Notes: generated by a model not told the origin, from the letters alone. A stretch of DNA of 64,000 nucleotides from Pseudomonas subflava (GCF_023823685.1 NZ_JAMXBF010000011.1:62001-126000), one strand, 5' to 3'; positions 46,374 through 55,714 are shown, counted from the first letter of the stretch. Program-made: numbers and translations.

Positions 46374-47229
46374 ACACCTGCACCCGCTTCGACAGATTGC
46401 GTCGGTGCGGGTAGAGCAGGAACACCGGCATGGGCGCGGCGCGGTACTCGGGCAGCACCTCCACCAGGCGACCGTCGGCCAGGTAGGGCAGCACGCCCAC
46501 GCGCGGCACCTGGATCAGACCGAGCCCGGCCAGGCAGGCCTGGCTGTAAGCGTCGGTGCTGTTCACCGTCAGCGCGCCGGGCATGTCCAGGCTGATGGTT
46601 TCGCCGTCGCGTCGGTATTCCCAGCCATCCGCCTTGGCGCCCAGGTTCGGCACATAGTGCACCAGGCGATGCTCGGCCAGGTCCTCCAGGCCGCGAGGGA
46701 TGCCGAAGCGCTGGAGGTACGCGGGGCTGGCGCAGTTGATCTGCTCCATCTGCCCCAGCGGGCGGGCGATCAGACCGGGGTCGACCTGGCCGCCGACCCG
46801 CACCACGCAGTCGAACCCCTCGCGGATCAGGTCGACGCGGTGGTCGGTACAGCTCAGCTCGAGTTTCAGCTGCGGGTGTGCGGCGAGGAATTCGGCCAGC
46901 TGCGGCAATACCAGGTCGCGCGCCACGGCCTGGTTCATGTCGACCCGCAGACGACCGCGCAGCTGGCTGGCCTCCAGCTGGAACATCGCCTCGATCTCCT
47001 CGGCGTCGGCCAGCAGGTCCTTGCAGCGTTCGTAGCAGGCCTGGCCGTCCTGGGTCAGGCTCACCCGCCGCGTGGTGCGGTGCAGCAGTCGGGCGCCGAG
47101 CTGGTTCTCCAGTTGCTGCACCAGCAGCGAGACGCTGGCCTTGGGCTGGCCCAGGCTGTCGGCGGCGCGGGTGAAGCTCGCCAGTTCGGCGACCCGGACG
47201 AAGGCGAGCATGGCATGCAGTCTGTCCAT
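46309..47229 (-). CDS. LysR-family transcriptional regulator
   Basis: 306 residues. Winged helix-turn-helix (MDRLHAMLAFVRVAELASFT, RRVSLTQDGQACYE), then a substrate-binding domain with the CrgA/YafC-like pattern (LRGRLRVDMNQAVARDLVLP, ALTVNSTDAYSQACLAGLG). It is divergent from an SDR gene (116 bases between starts), which it probably controls. Its last 65 bases overlap the EamA gene. Confidence 0.94.
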   Translation of the reverse strand: MDRLHAMLAFVRVAELASFTRAADSLGQPKASVSLLVQQLENQLGARLLHRTTRRVSLTQDGQACYERCKDLLADAEEIEAMFQLEASQLRGRLRVDMNQAVARDLVLPQLAEFLAAHPQLKLELSCTDHRVDLIREGFDCVVRVGGQVDPGLIARPLGQMEQINCASPAYLQRFGIPRGLEDLAEHRLVHYVPNLGAKADGWEYRRDGETISLDMPGALTVNSTDAYSQACLAGLGLIQVPRVGVLPYLADGRLVEVLPEYRAAPMPVFLLYPHRRNLSKRVQVFMDWLAGLVSPYVAEQKPAAR

Positions 47230-47275
47230 GGTGAGTCCATTGTTGGTGATTCTTGGACAGTCTAAACAGGATCGT

Positions 47276-47292
47276 CTGATTTATCCGATCAG
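47276..47292. promoter_or_regulatory. Possible LysR-type operator between the LysR and SDR genes
   Basis: The inverted repeat CTGAT-TTATCCG-ATCAG lies midway between the divergent starts and is embedded in a cluster of GATC-containing repeats (ATCGTCTGAT, TTCGATC). It fits the loose T-N11-A form of LysR boxes. Pattern only. Confidence 0.35.
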
Positions 47293-47345
47293 GTTCGATC
47301 AATAGTCTGAGGCTCGTCAGTCACCCACCCGACGAGGTAAACCAG

Positions 47346-48104
47346 ATGAACAACACCATCACCCTGATCACCGGTGCCAGCCGCGGCTTGGGCAAAAACG
47401 CCGCCCTGCACCTGGCGCGCCATGGCCACGACCTGATCCTCACCTACAACAGCGGCCGCGCGGAGGCCGAGGCGCTGGTCGCCGAAATCCGTGCCCTGGG
47501 CCGCCAGGCCGTGGCGCTGCAGCTGGACGTGGGTCGCAGCGCCGGCTTCGCCGATTTCGCCGAGCGGGTGCGCCAGGCGCTGGCCGACACCTGGCAGCGC
47601 GAGCGCTTCGACGCGCTGGTGAACAATGCCGGCATCGGCATCCATGTGCCCTTCGCCGAGACCAGCGAAGAGCAGTTCGACCAGTTGCTGAACATCCATC
47701 TGAAAGGCACCTTCTTCCTCACCCAGAAATTGTTGCCGCTGCTGGCCGATGGTGGCCGCATCCTCAACGTCTCCAGCGGCCTGGCGCGTTTCTCCCTGCC
47801 GGGCTACGCGGCTTATGCAGCGATGAAGGGCGGCATCGAGGTGCTCACCCGCTACATGGCCAAGGAGCTGGGCGCCCGCGGCATCCGCGCCAACACCATC
47901 GCCCCCGGCGCCATCGAGACCGACTTCGGCGGCGGCGCGGTGCGCGACAACCGCGAGCTCAACGCGGCCATCGCCGGGCAGACGGCGCTGGGTCGGGTCG
48001 GCCTGCCGGACGACATCGGCAGCGCCATCGCCATGCTGCTGTCGAGCGATGCCGGTTGGGTCAATGCGCAGCGCGTGGAGGTCTCCGGCGGCATGTTGGT
48101 CTGA
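47346..48104 (+). CDS. SDR family oxidoreductase
   Basis: 252 residues. The classical short-chain dehydrogenase signs are present: LITGASRGLGKNAALHLA for NAD(P) binding, ALVNNAGIG, and catalytic Ser, Tyr and Lys in ILNVSSGLARF and GYAAYAAMKGG. Substrate unknown. It is divergent from a LysR-type regulator, a standard control layout. Confidence 0.94.
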   Translation: MNNTITLITGASRGLGKNAALHLARHGHDLILTYNSGRAEAEALVAEIRALGRQAVALQLDVGRSAGFADFAERVRQALADTWQRERFDALVNNAGIGIHVPFAETSEEQFDQLLNIHLKGTFFLTQKLLPLLADGGRILNVSSGLARFSLPGYAAYAAMKGGIEVLTRYMAKELGARGIRANTIAPGAIETDFGGGAVRDNRELNAAIAGQTALGRVGLPDDIGSAIAMLLSSDAGWVNAQRVEVSGGMLV

Positions 48105-48120
48105 CCCCGGCGGGTGTGAA

Positions 48121-48148
48121 TCGCCTCGATCCGTGATGATCGGGGCGA
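48121..48148. terminator. Hairpin after the SDR gene
   Basis: TCGCCTCGATC pairs with GATCGGGGCGA (one G-T pair) around a six-base loop, 17 bases past the SDR stop. There is no T run, so termination is uncertain. The rest of the spacer to 48320 shows no gene. Confidence 0.45.
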
Positions 48149-48320
48149 CGCATGCCGACAGTGATTTGCGTTATTGCCTGAATTCCACGCAGCCCAGCAA
48201 CCACGCGGCTTTGCGCCAATGAGAATCGCTCAGGCAGGCGCGGCGTTTTGTGGCTTGACCAATGCGCTTCGAGGGTCGAAGCTGCCGCCTTGAACGCTGT
48301 TTTTACCAGGGAAACGAGTC

Positions 48321-48785
48321 ATGAAAGGCGCGACCGAAGTCGTCGATTATCTGAAGGATCTGCTGCGCGGTGAGCTGGCCGCCCGCGATCAATACTTCCT
48401 GCATTCGCGGATGTACCAGGACTGGGGCTTCGCCAAGCTCTACGAGCGCATCAACCACGAGATGGAGGAGGAGACCCAGCACGCCGACGCTCTGCTGCAG
48501 CGCATCCTGTTCCTCGAGGCCACCCCGGACATGACGCCCAAGGCGATCTACCCGGGCGCCACCGTGCCGGACATGCTGAAGAGCGATCTGAAGCTGGAGT
48601 ACGAAGTACGTGCCGCGCTGGCCAAGGGCATCGAGCTGTGCGAGCAGCACGGCGACTACATGAGCCGCGACATCCTGGTGCTGCAACTCAACGACACCGA
48701 GGAAGACCACGCCTACTGGCTGGAGCAGCAGCTCGGCCTGATCGACCGCATCGGCGTGCAGAACTACCTGCAGTCTCAAGCCTGA
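48321..48785 (+). CDS. ftnA: Bacterial ferritin FtnA-type (bacterioferritin-like, haem ligand absent)
   Basis: 154 residues. The four-helix ferritin pattern is complete: EYV-type ligands, [14 protein letters not shown] and the second-half metal site [15 protein letters not shown]. Alignment by eye with E. coli Bfr puts Thr at position 52, where Bfr has its haem-binding Met52. The protein is close to P. aeruginosa FtnA (PA4235, once called BfrA), which is described as a non-haem ferritin. It should store iron; the ferroxidase Glu and His residues are kept. Confidence 0.94.
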   Translation: MKGATEVVDYLKDLLRGELAARDQYFLHSRMYQDWGFAKLYERINHEMEEETQHADALLQRILFLEATPDMTPKAIYPGATVPDMLKSDLKLEYEVRAALAKGIELCEQHGDYMSRDILVLQLNDTEEDHAYWLEQQLGLIDRIGVQNYLQSQA

Positions 48786-48836
48786 GGGCGGGCTGCTCTG
48801 GAGCGCATGGCGCACCCAGGGGATTCGAGTTGGAAT

Positions 48837-48866
48837 GAAAAAGGGAGCCAGTGGCTCCCTTTTTTT
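48837..48866 (+). terminator. Terminator after ftnA
   Basis: AAAAGGGAGCCA, loop GT, TGGCTCCCTTTTTTT: a strong stem with a long T run, about 50 bases past the stop. Confidence 0.92.
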
Positions 48867-48986
48867 GCGCCCGCAGTTTCTGACGTCGCGCCGACATGAG
48901 CGACGCCTCGCAGTGATGTCACTATGCCGTTAGCAAACCTGAATTCCAATTGCAATTCTTTCGCAACAAAGCATATCGGTTTATCA

Positions 48987-49001
48987 TGAGAATTATTATC
49001 A
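48987..49001. promoter_or_regulatory. Fur box upstream of the TonB-dependent receptor gene
   Basis: TGAGAAT-T-ATTATCA matches the 7-1-7 form of the Fur operator (TGATAATnATTATCA) with one mismatch. It lies 34 bases before the receptor ATG, so the gene should be induced when iron is scarce. Confidence 0.85.
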
Positions 49002-49035
49002 CCAACACTATTATAAACCGCTCGGAAGTATCCTC

Positions 49036-51249
49036 ATGTCCCTCAGTTCCCTGCGTCGTCAAGACGCTGCTGTAGTGCGTTCGTCTTTGGCTCTGCGTCC
49101 GCTGGCCCTGGCCGTTCACATGCTGGCCGTAGGCGCCGCCGTCACTGCCCTGCCGGTATATGCCGCAGAGCCGACCGAGGAAGCCGTCACGCTGGACGCC
49201 GTCTCCATTACCGGCGAAGCGGAAGGCGGACTCAGCGACGTGACCGAGGGCACTCAGTCCTACACCACCCGCGCGGCCAAGACTGCCACCCCGTTGAAGA
49301 TGTCGCTGCGCGAAACCCCCCAGTCGGTGACCGTGGTCACTCAGCAGCGCATCCAGGATCAGGATCTGCAGACCATTGCCGATGTGGTCAACAACACCGT
49401 CGGTGTCTCGCTGAACCGTTATGAAACCAGCCGTGGCCAGATCAACGCACGCGGTTTCGAACTCAACTCGCTGATGATTGATGGCGTACCGACCATCTAC
49501 GAACAGCCGTGGAGCTCGGGCGAGATCTTCGGCAGCCTGGCCATGTACGACCGCGTCGAAGTGGTGCGGGGCGCCAACGGCTTGATGACCGGCGCGGGCG
49601 ACCCCTCCGCTTCGCTGAACATGGTGCGCAAGCGCGCCAACAGCAAGGAGTTGACCGGTTCGGTAGAGGTCAGCGCTGGCACTTGGGACACCTACGGCAC
49701 CCTGGGTGACCTGTCCATGGCGCTGAACGAGGAAGGCACCATCCGTGCCCGTCTGGTGGGTGAATACAACGATGGCGACAGCTGGATCGATCACCACACC
49801 AACAAGCGTGAAACCTTCTACGGCACCATGGATATCGACCTGAGCGAAGACACCACACTGTGGTTCGGTGCCAGCCGCCAGGAGAACAACTCCGACTCGC
49901 CGGCCTGGGGCGGCCTGCCGGTATGGTATTCGGACGGTAGCGAGACCAACTGGAGCCGCTCCACGTCTATGTCGACCGACTGGAGCAAGTGGGACACCAC
50001 GTACGAAAGCTATTTCGTCAACCTGGAACACACCTTTGCCAACGACTGGCACGCCAAGCTCGGCTACACCCGTGGCGAGCGTGATGGTGACTCCTACCTG
50101 ATCTACCCCTTCGGCTCCCCTGACCCTGTAACCGGTCTGATGGGTGGCTATGGCGCCGGCTCCTACAAGACCAATACCACGCAGGACGACTACTACCTGC
50201 AGGTCGACGGCCCGGTCGAGCTGTTCGGCCGTAGCCACGACGTCGCGTTCGGCTATACCCACAGCGACCAGGACTTCGATGCCGATACCCGCGGCTATAT
50301 CCCGACGGCTAATTACGACTTCAATGATTTCTACGATATGCCAGAGCCGGATTGGCAGCCGCTGACCGATTCGGATGCCAGCGAGACCACGCAGAAGGCG
50401 TTGTATGCTGCCACTCGTATCAATCTGGCGGACGACCTGAAGGTCATCCTCGGCGTGCGCAGCACCGACTACGAGAAAGAGCAGGGCAATTCGAAGATCA
50501 AGGAGGATGACGAGATCACCCCTTACGCTGGCATTGTGTATGACCTGACGGAGAACCTGTCGGCCTACGCCAGCTACACCGACATCTTCCTGCCGCAGTC
50601 GCAGCACGACATCAACGACAACCAGCTGAATCCGATTGTTGGCGAGAGTTACGAAACCGGCCTCAAGGCTGAGTTCTTCGATGGTCGCCTGAATGCTTCT
50701 GCGGCGGTTTTCCGTATCAAGCAGGACAACCTTGCCGAGAGCACCGGTCTCTTTATCCCTGGCAAAACTCCGCCCACCTTCGCTTATGAAGAGGGTGATG
50801 GTGCTACCAGCGATGGCTTCGAGCTGGAAATCAACGGCGAGCTGGCTCCGGGCTGGAACCTGATGGCGGGTTACACCCAGTTCGATGTCGAAGATGCCGA
50901 TGGCGAGGACGTGAATACCCAGTACCCGACCAAGATGATTCGTACCTTCACCACCTACCGTGTGCCGGGTTTCCTGGGTGACAAGCTGACCATCGGTGGC
51001 GGCGTGAACTGGCAAGACTCCATCTATGTCTACGCTGCCAACCCCTCGGGTGTGGCCGAGAAGGTCGAGCAGGACGCCTATGCCCTGGTCAACCTGATGG
51101 CACGCTACGAGATCACCGAGAACCTCTCCGCTCAGCTGAACGCCAACAACGTGACCGACGAGAAGTACATGGACTTCTTCGAGGCCTACGGTGCGTTTAC
51201 CTACGGTGCTCCGCGCAGCCTCACCGCTTCCGCGAAGTACAGCTTCTAA
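49036..51249 (+). CDS. TonB-dependent siderophore receptor (FhuE/FpvB-like)
   Basis: 737 residues. A long signal peptide (about 1-43, ending VTALPVYAAEP), a TonB box region (AVTLDAVSITG), the plug domain (LRETPQSVTVVTQQRIQDQD, VEVVRGANGLMTGAGDPSAS) and a 22-strand barrel ending in Phe (TASAKYSF). There is no room for the N-terminal STN signalling domain, and no sigma/anti-sigma pair is nearby, so it is a plain transporter, probably for hydroxamate-type or foreign siderophores. It sits directly behind a Fur box. By eye, codon use is less GC-biased than in the neighbours, as often seen for receptors. Confidence 0.94.
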   Translation: MSLSSLRRQDAAVVRSSLALRPLALAVHMLAVGAAVTALPVYAAEPTEEAVTLDAVSITGEAEGGLSDVTEGTQSYTTRAAKTATPLKMSLRETPQSVTVVTQQRIQDQDLQTIADVVNNTVGVSLNRYETSRGQINARGFELNSLMIDGVPTIYEQPWSSGEIFGSLAMYDRVEVVRGANGLMTGAGDPSASLNMVRKRANSKELTGSVEVSAGTWDTYGTLGDLSMALNEEGTIRARLVGEYNDGDSWIDHHTNKRETFYGTMDIDLSEDTTLWFGASRQENNSDSPAWGGLPVWYSDGSETNWSRSTSMSTDWSKWDTTYESYFVNLEHTFANDWHAKLGYTRGERDGDSYLIYPFGSPDPVTGLMGGYGAGSYKTNTTQDDYYLQVDGPVELFGRSHDVAFGYTHSDQDFDADTRGYIPTANYDFNDFYDMPEPDWQPLTDSDASETTQKALYAATRINLADDLKVILGVRSTDYEKEQGNSKIKEDDEITPYAGIVYDLTENLSAYASYTDIFLPQSQHDINDNQLNPIVGESYETGLKAEFFDGRLNASAAVFRIKQDNLAESTGLFIPGKTPPTFAYEEGDGATSDGFELEINGELAPGWNLMAGYTQFDVEDADGEDVNTQYPTKMIRTFTTYRVPGFLGDKLTIGGGVNWQDSIYVYAANPSGVAEKVEQDAYALVNLMARYEITENLSAQLNANNVTDEKYMDFFEAYGAFTYGAPRSLTASAKYSF

Positions 51250-51286
51250 GCGGCACAGTCACGCGGGGCGCAACGCCTCGCGCACG

Positions 51287-51314
51287 AAACGCCGGCCTTT
51301 GGGCCGGCGTTTTG
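51287..51314 (+). terminator. Terminator after the receptor gene
   Basis: AAACGCCGGCC, short T-rich loop, GGGCCGGCGTTTT: a strong stem with a T run, between two convergent genes (receptor, cueR). Confidence 0.92.
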
Positions 51315-51323
51315 CTTTCTGCC

Positions 51324-51761
51324 TTATCGACATCTAGCGCTCGCCCCGTCGCAGCTGTTCGTACTGCCGGCTGCTCCCGATTCCAGATCCCGCAAAATCG
51401 GACAATCGGGCCGATCATTGCCCTGGCAGTGCTGCACCAGCTCGCTCAGGGTGTCGCGCAGGGTGGTCAGCTCGGCGATCTTGCGGTCGAGGTCTTCGAC
51501 GTGGGCCAGGGCGAGGGCCTTGACGTCGGCGCTGGCGCGTTCGCGGTCTTGCCACAGGGCGAGCAGCTTGCCGACTTCCTCCAGCGAGAAGCCCAGGTCG
51601 CGGGAGCGTTTGATGAAGGCCAGCACGTGCAGGTCGCTGGACGAATAGGTGCGATAGCCGCTGTCGCTGCGGCCGGCCGGCTGCAGCAGGCCGATGGATT
51701 CGTAATAGCGGATCATCTTGGCGCTGAGGCCGCTCTGCTTTGCCGCTTGGCCGATGTTCAT
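51324..51761 (-). CDS. cueR: CueR: Cu(I)-responsive MerR-family activator
   Basis: 145 residues. The MerR helix-turn-helix is at the start ([30 protein letters not shown]). The copper-binding loop has both cysteines at the E. coli CueR positions, Cys112 and Cys120 (CQGNDRPDC). It activates copper export genes from promoters with long spacers. The ATGA start overlaps the end of copA by four bases, so it is transcribed with copA and would be autoregulated through the copA promoter. Confidence 0.95.
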   Translation of the reverse strand: MNIGQAAKQSGLSAKMIRYYESIGLLQPAGRSDSGYRTYSSSDLHVLAFIKRSRDLGFSLEEVGKLLALWQDRERASADVKALALAHVEDLDRKIAELTTLRDTLSELVQHCQGNDRPDCPILRDLESGAAGSTNSCDGASARCR

Positions 51762-54127
51762 GGGCGCTTCTCCGTGTCCGGTTTCCAGGTGTTGAGCAGC
51801 AGCGCGTTGCTCAGCACGCTGACGCTGGACAGCGCCATGGCGGCGCCGGCGAGCATGGGGTTGAGCAGGCCGAAAGCGGCCAGTGGGATGCCGATCAGGT
51901 TGTAGACGAAGGCCCAGAACAGGTTCTGGCGGATCTTGTTCCAGGTGCGCCGGCTGATCGCCAGGGCCGCCGGCACCAGGCGCGGGTCGCCGCGCATCAG
52001 GGTGATGCCGGCGGCGTGCATGGCCACATCGGTGCCGCCGCCCATGGCGATGCCGACGTCCGCCGCCGCCAGGGCCGGGGCGTCGTTGATGCCGTCGCCG
52101 ACCATGGCCACGGTGGCGCCACCGCGCTTCAGCTCGGCGACATGGGCGGCCTTGTCCGCCGGCAGCACCTGGGCGTGGACCCGGTCGATGCCGAGGGCAC
52201 GCCCCACCGCGCCGGCACTGCCGGCGTTGTCGCCGCTGATCAGGTGGCTCTCGATGCCTCGTTCGCGCAGCCCAGCGATGGCTTGGGCAGCGCCTTCCTT
52301 GAGGCTGTCACCGAAGGCCAGCAGGCCCAGCACGCGGCCCGGCTCACCGTTCTCGATCAGCCAGGACAAGGTGCGGCCCTCGGCCTCCCAGGCGGTGGCC
52401 CGTTCGCGCAGCTCGCTGCTCAGCCCCAGTTCGTCGAACAGCCGCTGGTTACCCAGCAGCAAAGCGCGGCCCTCGACCTCGCCGCGAATGCCGCGGCCGG
52501 ACAGCGCCTGGCTGGCGCCCAGGGCCGGCAGGGCGATATCGCGTTCGCGTGCCGCGTCGAGCACGGCCCGCGCCAGCGGGTGCTCGCTGCCCTGCTGCAG
52601 GGCGCCGGCCAGGCGAAGCAATTCGCTCTCATCGATGCCGGTGGCGGCCAGGTGGACGACGCACGGCTGGCCGGAGGTGAGGGTGCCGGTCTTGTCGAAG
52701 GCCACCACCGAAACCCGGTGCGCCAGTTCCAGGGCCTCGGCGTCCTTGATCAGGATGCCGTGCCGCGCCGCCACGCCGGTGCCGGCCATGATCGCCGCGG
52801 GCGTGGCCAGGCCGAGGGCGCAGGGGCAGGCGATCACCAGTACCGCCACCGCATTGATCAGCGCCTGTTCCACCCCTGCGCCGGCCAGCAGCCAGCCGCC
52901 GAGGGTGAGCAGGGCGATCAGCAGCACGGCCGGGACGAACACCGCGCTGACCCTGTCCACTGCCTTCTGGATCGGCGCCTTGGCCGCCTGGGCGTCTTCC
53001 ACCAGACGGATGATTCGCGCCAGCACCGTCTCGCCGCCCAGGGCCGTGGTGCGCACGATCAGCCGGCCCTCGCCGTTGATGGCGCCGCCGGTGACCGTAT
53101 CGCCCGGGGCCTTGGCTACCGGCAGGCTCTCGCCGCTGATCAGCGCCTCGTCGGCCTGGCTGTGGCCTTCCAGCACTTCGCCATCCACCGGGAAGCGTTC
53201 GCCGGGGCGCACCACGATGTGGTCGTTCAGGCGCAGCTGGGCGATGGCGACCTCTTCCTCGCGACCGTCTTTCATACGCGTGGCGCGCTCGGGGCGCAGG
53301 GCCTCCAGCGCGCGGATGGCGGCGCTTGTCTGGCGCTTGGCGCGGCTTTCCAGGTACTTGCCGAGCAGCACCAGGGCGATGACTACGGCTGAAGCCTCGA
53401 AGTACAGGTGCGGCGCGTGGTGCCCGGCGGTGGCCCAGAGGTACAGGCTGAGGCCGTAACCGGCGCTGGTGCCCAGCGCCACCAGCAGATCCATGCTGCC
53501 GCTGCCGGCACGCACGGCCTTCCAGGCGGCGACATAGAAACGCGCGCCGAGCACGAACTGCACGGGTGTGGCCAGCAGGAACTGCGCCCAGGCCGGCAGC
53601 ATCCAGTGCCCGGCGAACATCGGCAGCACCAGCGGCGCGGCCAGCAACAGGGCGGCGATCACCGCCAGGCGCTCGCGGCGCAGGGCGGCCTGCGGATCGA
53701 CCCGCGGCGCCTCCTGCAGCAGGCGGGCGCGATAGCCGGCGCGTTCCACTGCGGCGATCAGTGCATCCGCCTCGGTGCCCTCCAGCAGCTGCACATGGGC
53801 GCGTTCGCTGGCCAGGTTGATGCTGACGCCGCGCACCCCCGGCGCCTTGCTCAGCGCCCGCTCGATGCGGCCAACGCAGCTGGCGCAGGTCATGCCCTCG
53901 ACCGCCAGCTTCAGCTCGCCGATGGGCACTTGGTAGCCGGCCTGTTGCACGGCCTCGACCAGCATCGCCAGCGGGGCGTCGGCCTCGACATGGGCGCGTT
54001 CGCTGGCCAGGTTGACGCTGGCGCCGCTTACGCCGGGCACCTTGTTCAGTGCGCGCTCGACCCGGCCGGCGCAGTTGGCGCAGGTCATGCCGCGGATGGG
54101 AAGGTCGAAGGTGTGGATGCTGCTCAT
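51758..54127 (-). CDS. copA: Cu(I)-exporting P1B-type ATPase CopA
   Basis: 789 residues. Two N-terminal heavy-metal domains (GMTCANC, Cys16/Cys19; GMTCASC, Cys81/Cys84), eight membrane helices, the Cu(I)-transport motif [13 protein letters not shown] (Cys434-Pro-Cys436), the phosphorylation Asp478 in DKTGTLTSG, and the late [10 protein letters not shown] hinge. It exports Cu(I) from the cytosol to the periplasm. A palindromic CueR box is upstream, and cueR itself follows as the second gene. Confidence 0.97.
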   Translation of the reverse strand: MSSIHTFDLPIRGMTCANCAGRVERALNKVPGVSGASVNLASERAHVEADAPLAMLVEAVQQAGYQVPIGELKLAVEGMTCASCVGRIERALSKAPGVRGVSINLASERAHVQLLEGTEADALIAAVERAGYRARLLQEAPRVDPQAALRRERLAVIAALLLAAPLVLPMFAGHWMLPAWAQFLLATPVQFVLGARFYVAAWKAVRAGSGSMDLLVALGTSAGYGLSLYLWATAGHHAPHLYFEASAVVIALVLLGKYLESRAKRQTSAAIRALEALRPERATRMKDGREEEVAIAQLRLNDHIVVRPGERFPVDGEVLEGHSQADEALISGESLPVAKAPGDTVTGGAINGEGRLIVRTTALGGETVLARIIRLVEDAQAAKAPIQKAVDRVSAVFVPAVLLIALLTLGGWLLAGAGVEQALINAVAVLVIACPCALGLATPAAIMAGTGVAARHGILIKDAEALELAHRVSVVAFDKTGTLTSGQPCVVHLAATGIDESELLRLAGALQQGSEHPLARAVLDAARERDIALPALGASQALSGRGIRGEVEGRALLLGNQRLFDELGLSSELRERATAWEAEGRTLSWLIENGEPGRVLGLLAFGDSLKEGAAQAIAGLRERGIESHLISGDNAGSAGAVGRALGIDRVHAQVLPADKAAHVAELKRGGATVAMVGDGINDAPALAAADVGIAMGGGTDVAMHAAGITLMRGDPRLVPAALAISRRTWNKIRQNLFWAFVYNLIGIPLAAFGLLNPMLAGAAMALSSVSVLSNALLLNTWKPDTEKRP

Positions 54128-54161
54128 CGGGGCGTCTCCATCGGATTCGCCCTTAGGATCA

Positions 54162-54182
54162 ACCTTGACACCTGGTCAAGGT
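54162..54182 (-). promoter_or_regulatory. CueR operator / promoter of copA-cueR
   Basis: A perfect palindrome, ACCTTGAC-ACCTG-GTCAAGGT, 35 bases before the copA start. On the minus strand TTGACC at 54179-54174 could be the -35 hexamer; a -10 around 54156-54150 (CTAAGG) is poor, as expected for MerR-type promoters. Confidence 0.8.
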
Positions 54183-54216
54183 CAAGCGGCGGTTCGCCGC
54201 GCCCCCTCCGAGCGAC

Positions 54217-54657
54217 TCAGTAGTTGAGCGGCGCCGGAATCAGCTGCAGGCCGGACGGGTCCATGGCGATGCGGTACTTGGCGATCTGCCCGGCGGTGAT
54301 CTGCAGGGTCTGGCTGCGCAGCTGCTCGAAGCGCGGCTGGCAGTGACTGCCGCCGAGCTGGCCGAGACGCACCAGCACCTGGCCCGGCGGCAGATTTAGA
54401 GTTACCGACTGGCCCTGGTAGAGACGGGCGGTGAGGTTGCCTTCCAGGTAAAGGCCGATCTCGCAGGGCGTGGACACTTCCAGGCGCTCGCGGGACACGG
54501 TCAGGACGCCGTAGTCGATGGGCGTCGCCAGCGTCATCGGCGAGAGCGTGACCGGGGCCGGCGTGGGCTGTGCCGGCAAAACCGGCGCGGGCGAGGGCGG
54601 GTCGTCGGCCAGGGCCGGCAGGCAGAGCAGGGCGAGCAGGGCGACTGGCAGACGCAT
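54217..54657 (-). CDS. Secreted protein of unknown function in the copper cluster
   Basis: 146 residues with a signal peptide (MRLPVALLALLCLPALA) and a Pro-rich start of the mature protein. GGAGGG precedes the ATG. Two Cys remain in the mature part (STPCEIGLYL and GGSHCQPRF) and could form a disulfide. Beta-rich stretches (NLTARLYQGQSVTLNLPPGQ) follow. I recognise no family. It lies 35 bases from the CueR box of copA and is divergent from copZ, which makes a copper-related role possible but unproven. Confidence 0.8.
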   Translation of the reverse strand: MRLPVALLALLCLPALADDPPSPAPVLPAQPTPAPVTLSPMTLATPIDYGVLTVSRERLEVSTPCEIGLYLEGNLTARLYQGQSVTLNLPPGQVLVRLGQLGGSHCQPRFEQLRSQTLQITAGQIAKYRIAMDPSGLQLIPAPLNY

Positions 54658-54753
54658 GACGAACCCTCCAGTTTCGGATTGATGATCGGGCCTGGCCGTG
54701 GCCGCTCAGCCATTGCCAAGCAGCTTGGTCCAGCCCGGCCGCCAGGACAAGCC

Positions 54754-54784
54754 TTGACCTTGCCACGGTGGCAGGCTCGAGACT
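54754..54784 (+). promoter_or_regulatory. MerR-type (CueR) promoter of copZ
   Basis: TTGACC at 54754-54759 (-35) is followed by the dyad TGCCAC-G-GTGGCA (54761-54773) within CCTTGCCACGGTGGCAGG, a CueR-box form. A -10 about 19 bases on (near 54779-54784) is weak, as in CueR-activated promoters. The copZ start is 31 bases downstream. Confidence 0.75.
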
Positions 54785-54815
54785 GGCGCTACAGTCATTG
54801 GAGAGGAGCGATCCC

Positions 54816-55013
54816 ATGCAGGTTTTGAAAGTTTCCGGCATGAGCTGTGGGCACTGCGTACGGGCCATCACCCAGGCGGTGCAGGCCGGCGATCCGGCCG
54901 CGGAGGTGCAGGTCGACCTCGGCGCCGGTGAGGTGCGGGTGGCCAGCCTCCTGGATCTGGACCAGCTGTTGGCGGCGATCCGCGAAGAGGGCTACGCCGC
55001 CGAGCCCGCCTAG
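54816..55013 (+). CDS. copZ: Copper chaperone CopZ-like HMA protein
   Basis: 65 residues from MQVLKVSGMSCGHCVRAITQ, with GAGGAG upstream. A single HMA domain with the metal-binding GMSCGHC. Such chaperones carry Cu(I) to CopA or CueR. It has its own CueR-type promoter. P. aeruginosa, as I recall, has copZ2 (PA3574.1) next to nalD, the same pairing as here. Its TAG stop shares the CTAG with the TetR gene stop. Confidence 0.93.
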   Translation: MQVLKVSGMSCGHCVRAITQAVQAGDPAAEVQVDLGAGEVRVASLLDLDQLLAAIREEGYAAEPA

Positions 55014-55639
55014 GCTGGCGGATTCCACTCGCGCAGCAGGCCGCGCAGCTGGGCGTCGATCAGCGCCGGGGTATCGGTGAGCGGGTCGAACAGCTGCGGG
55101 TCGCGGGTCCAGTCGGTGAACAGGCCGATGATCAGCGCATGCAGCGCCCGCGCCGCCAGGCGCGGAGTCACGCCCGGCAACAGGCGGCGCTTGCAGGCCG
55201 GGCGGGCGAAGAGGTTCTCCACCAGGTCGATGAACTGACTGATGAAGGCGTTGTGCCGCTGCTCGGCGTCGCGCAGCTCGTCGGTGAATTCGCAGCGGTG
55301 CAGCAGGATGGTGAAGATGCGCCGGCGTTGCTCGTCGCGGGCCAGATTCTCGATGGCCTCGATGCACAGGTCGCGCAGTGACAGCAACGAGTCCACTCCA
55401 TCGCAACCCGACAGGCGCTCGGTCAGTTGTTCCGGCGGCAGGCGCACCTGGCTGAGCATCTCGTGAAACAGGTGCGCCTTGTTCTCGAAGTGCCAGTACA
55501 CGGCGCCGCGTGTCACGCCCGCCGCCCGGGCGATCTGGTCCAGGGTGCTGTGGGCCACGCCCTTCTCCAGAAACAACCGTTCTGCGGCGGCCAGGATGTC
55601 AGTGCGGGTCTGTTCCGCTTGTTCTTTGGTTCGGCGCAT
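55010..55639 (-). CDS. TetR-family repressor, NalD/TtgR-like
   Basis: 209 residues from MRRTKEQAEQTRTDILAAAE. The helix-turn-helix is typical of the AcrR/TtgR group (LDQIARAAGVTRGAVYWHFE, NKAHLFHEML), and the ligand-binding half reads like NalD (RLPPEQLTERLSGCD, FTILLHRCEFTDELRD). It is divergent from the RND pump genes, with a palindromic operator in the spacer, so it probably represses them and releases DNA on binding drugs or aromatic compounds. It is convergent with copZ; the two stop codons overlap. Confidence 0.92.
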   Translation of the reverse strand: MRRTKEQAEQTRTDILAAAERLFLEKGVAHSTLDQIARAAGVTRGAVYWHFENKAHLFHEMLSQVRLPPEQLTERLSGCDGVDSLLSLRDLCIEAIENLARDEQRRRIFTILLHRCEFTDELRDAEQRHNAFISQFIDLVENLFARPACKRRLLPGVTPRLAARALHALIIGLFTDWTRDPQLFDPLTDTPALIDAQLRGLLREWNPPA

Positions 55640-55714
55640 GGCGGGCTGGAGTAATCGGGCTAGGCTCTGTTCTGGGGAAATCAGTGTAACGACATCCGTG
55701 CCGAAGTCGCCATT

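Noticed and set aside
48221..48240. Fur box upstream of ftnA (ATGAGAATCGCTCAG)
   Set aside because: Only one half site resembles the operator; the other half does not match.
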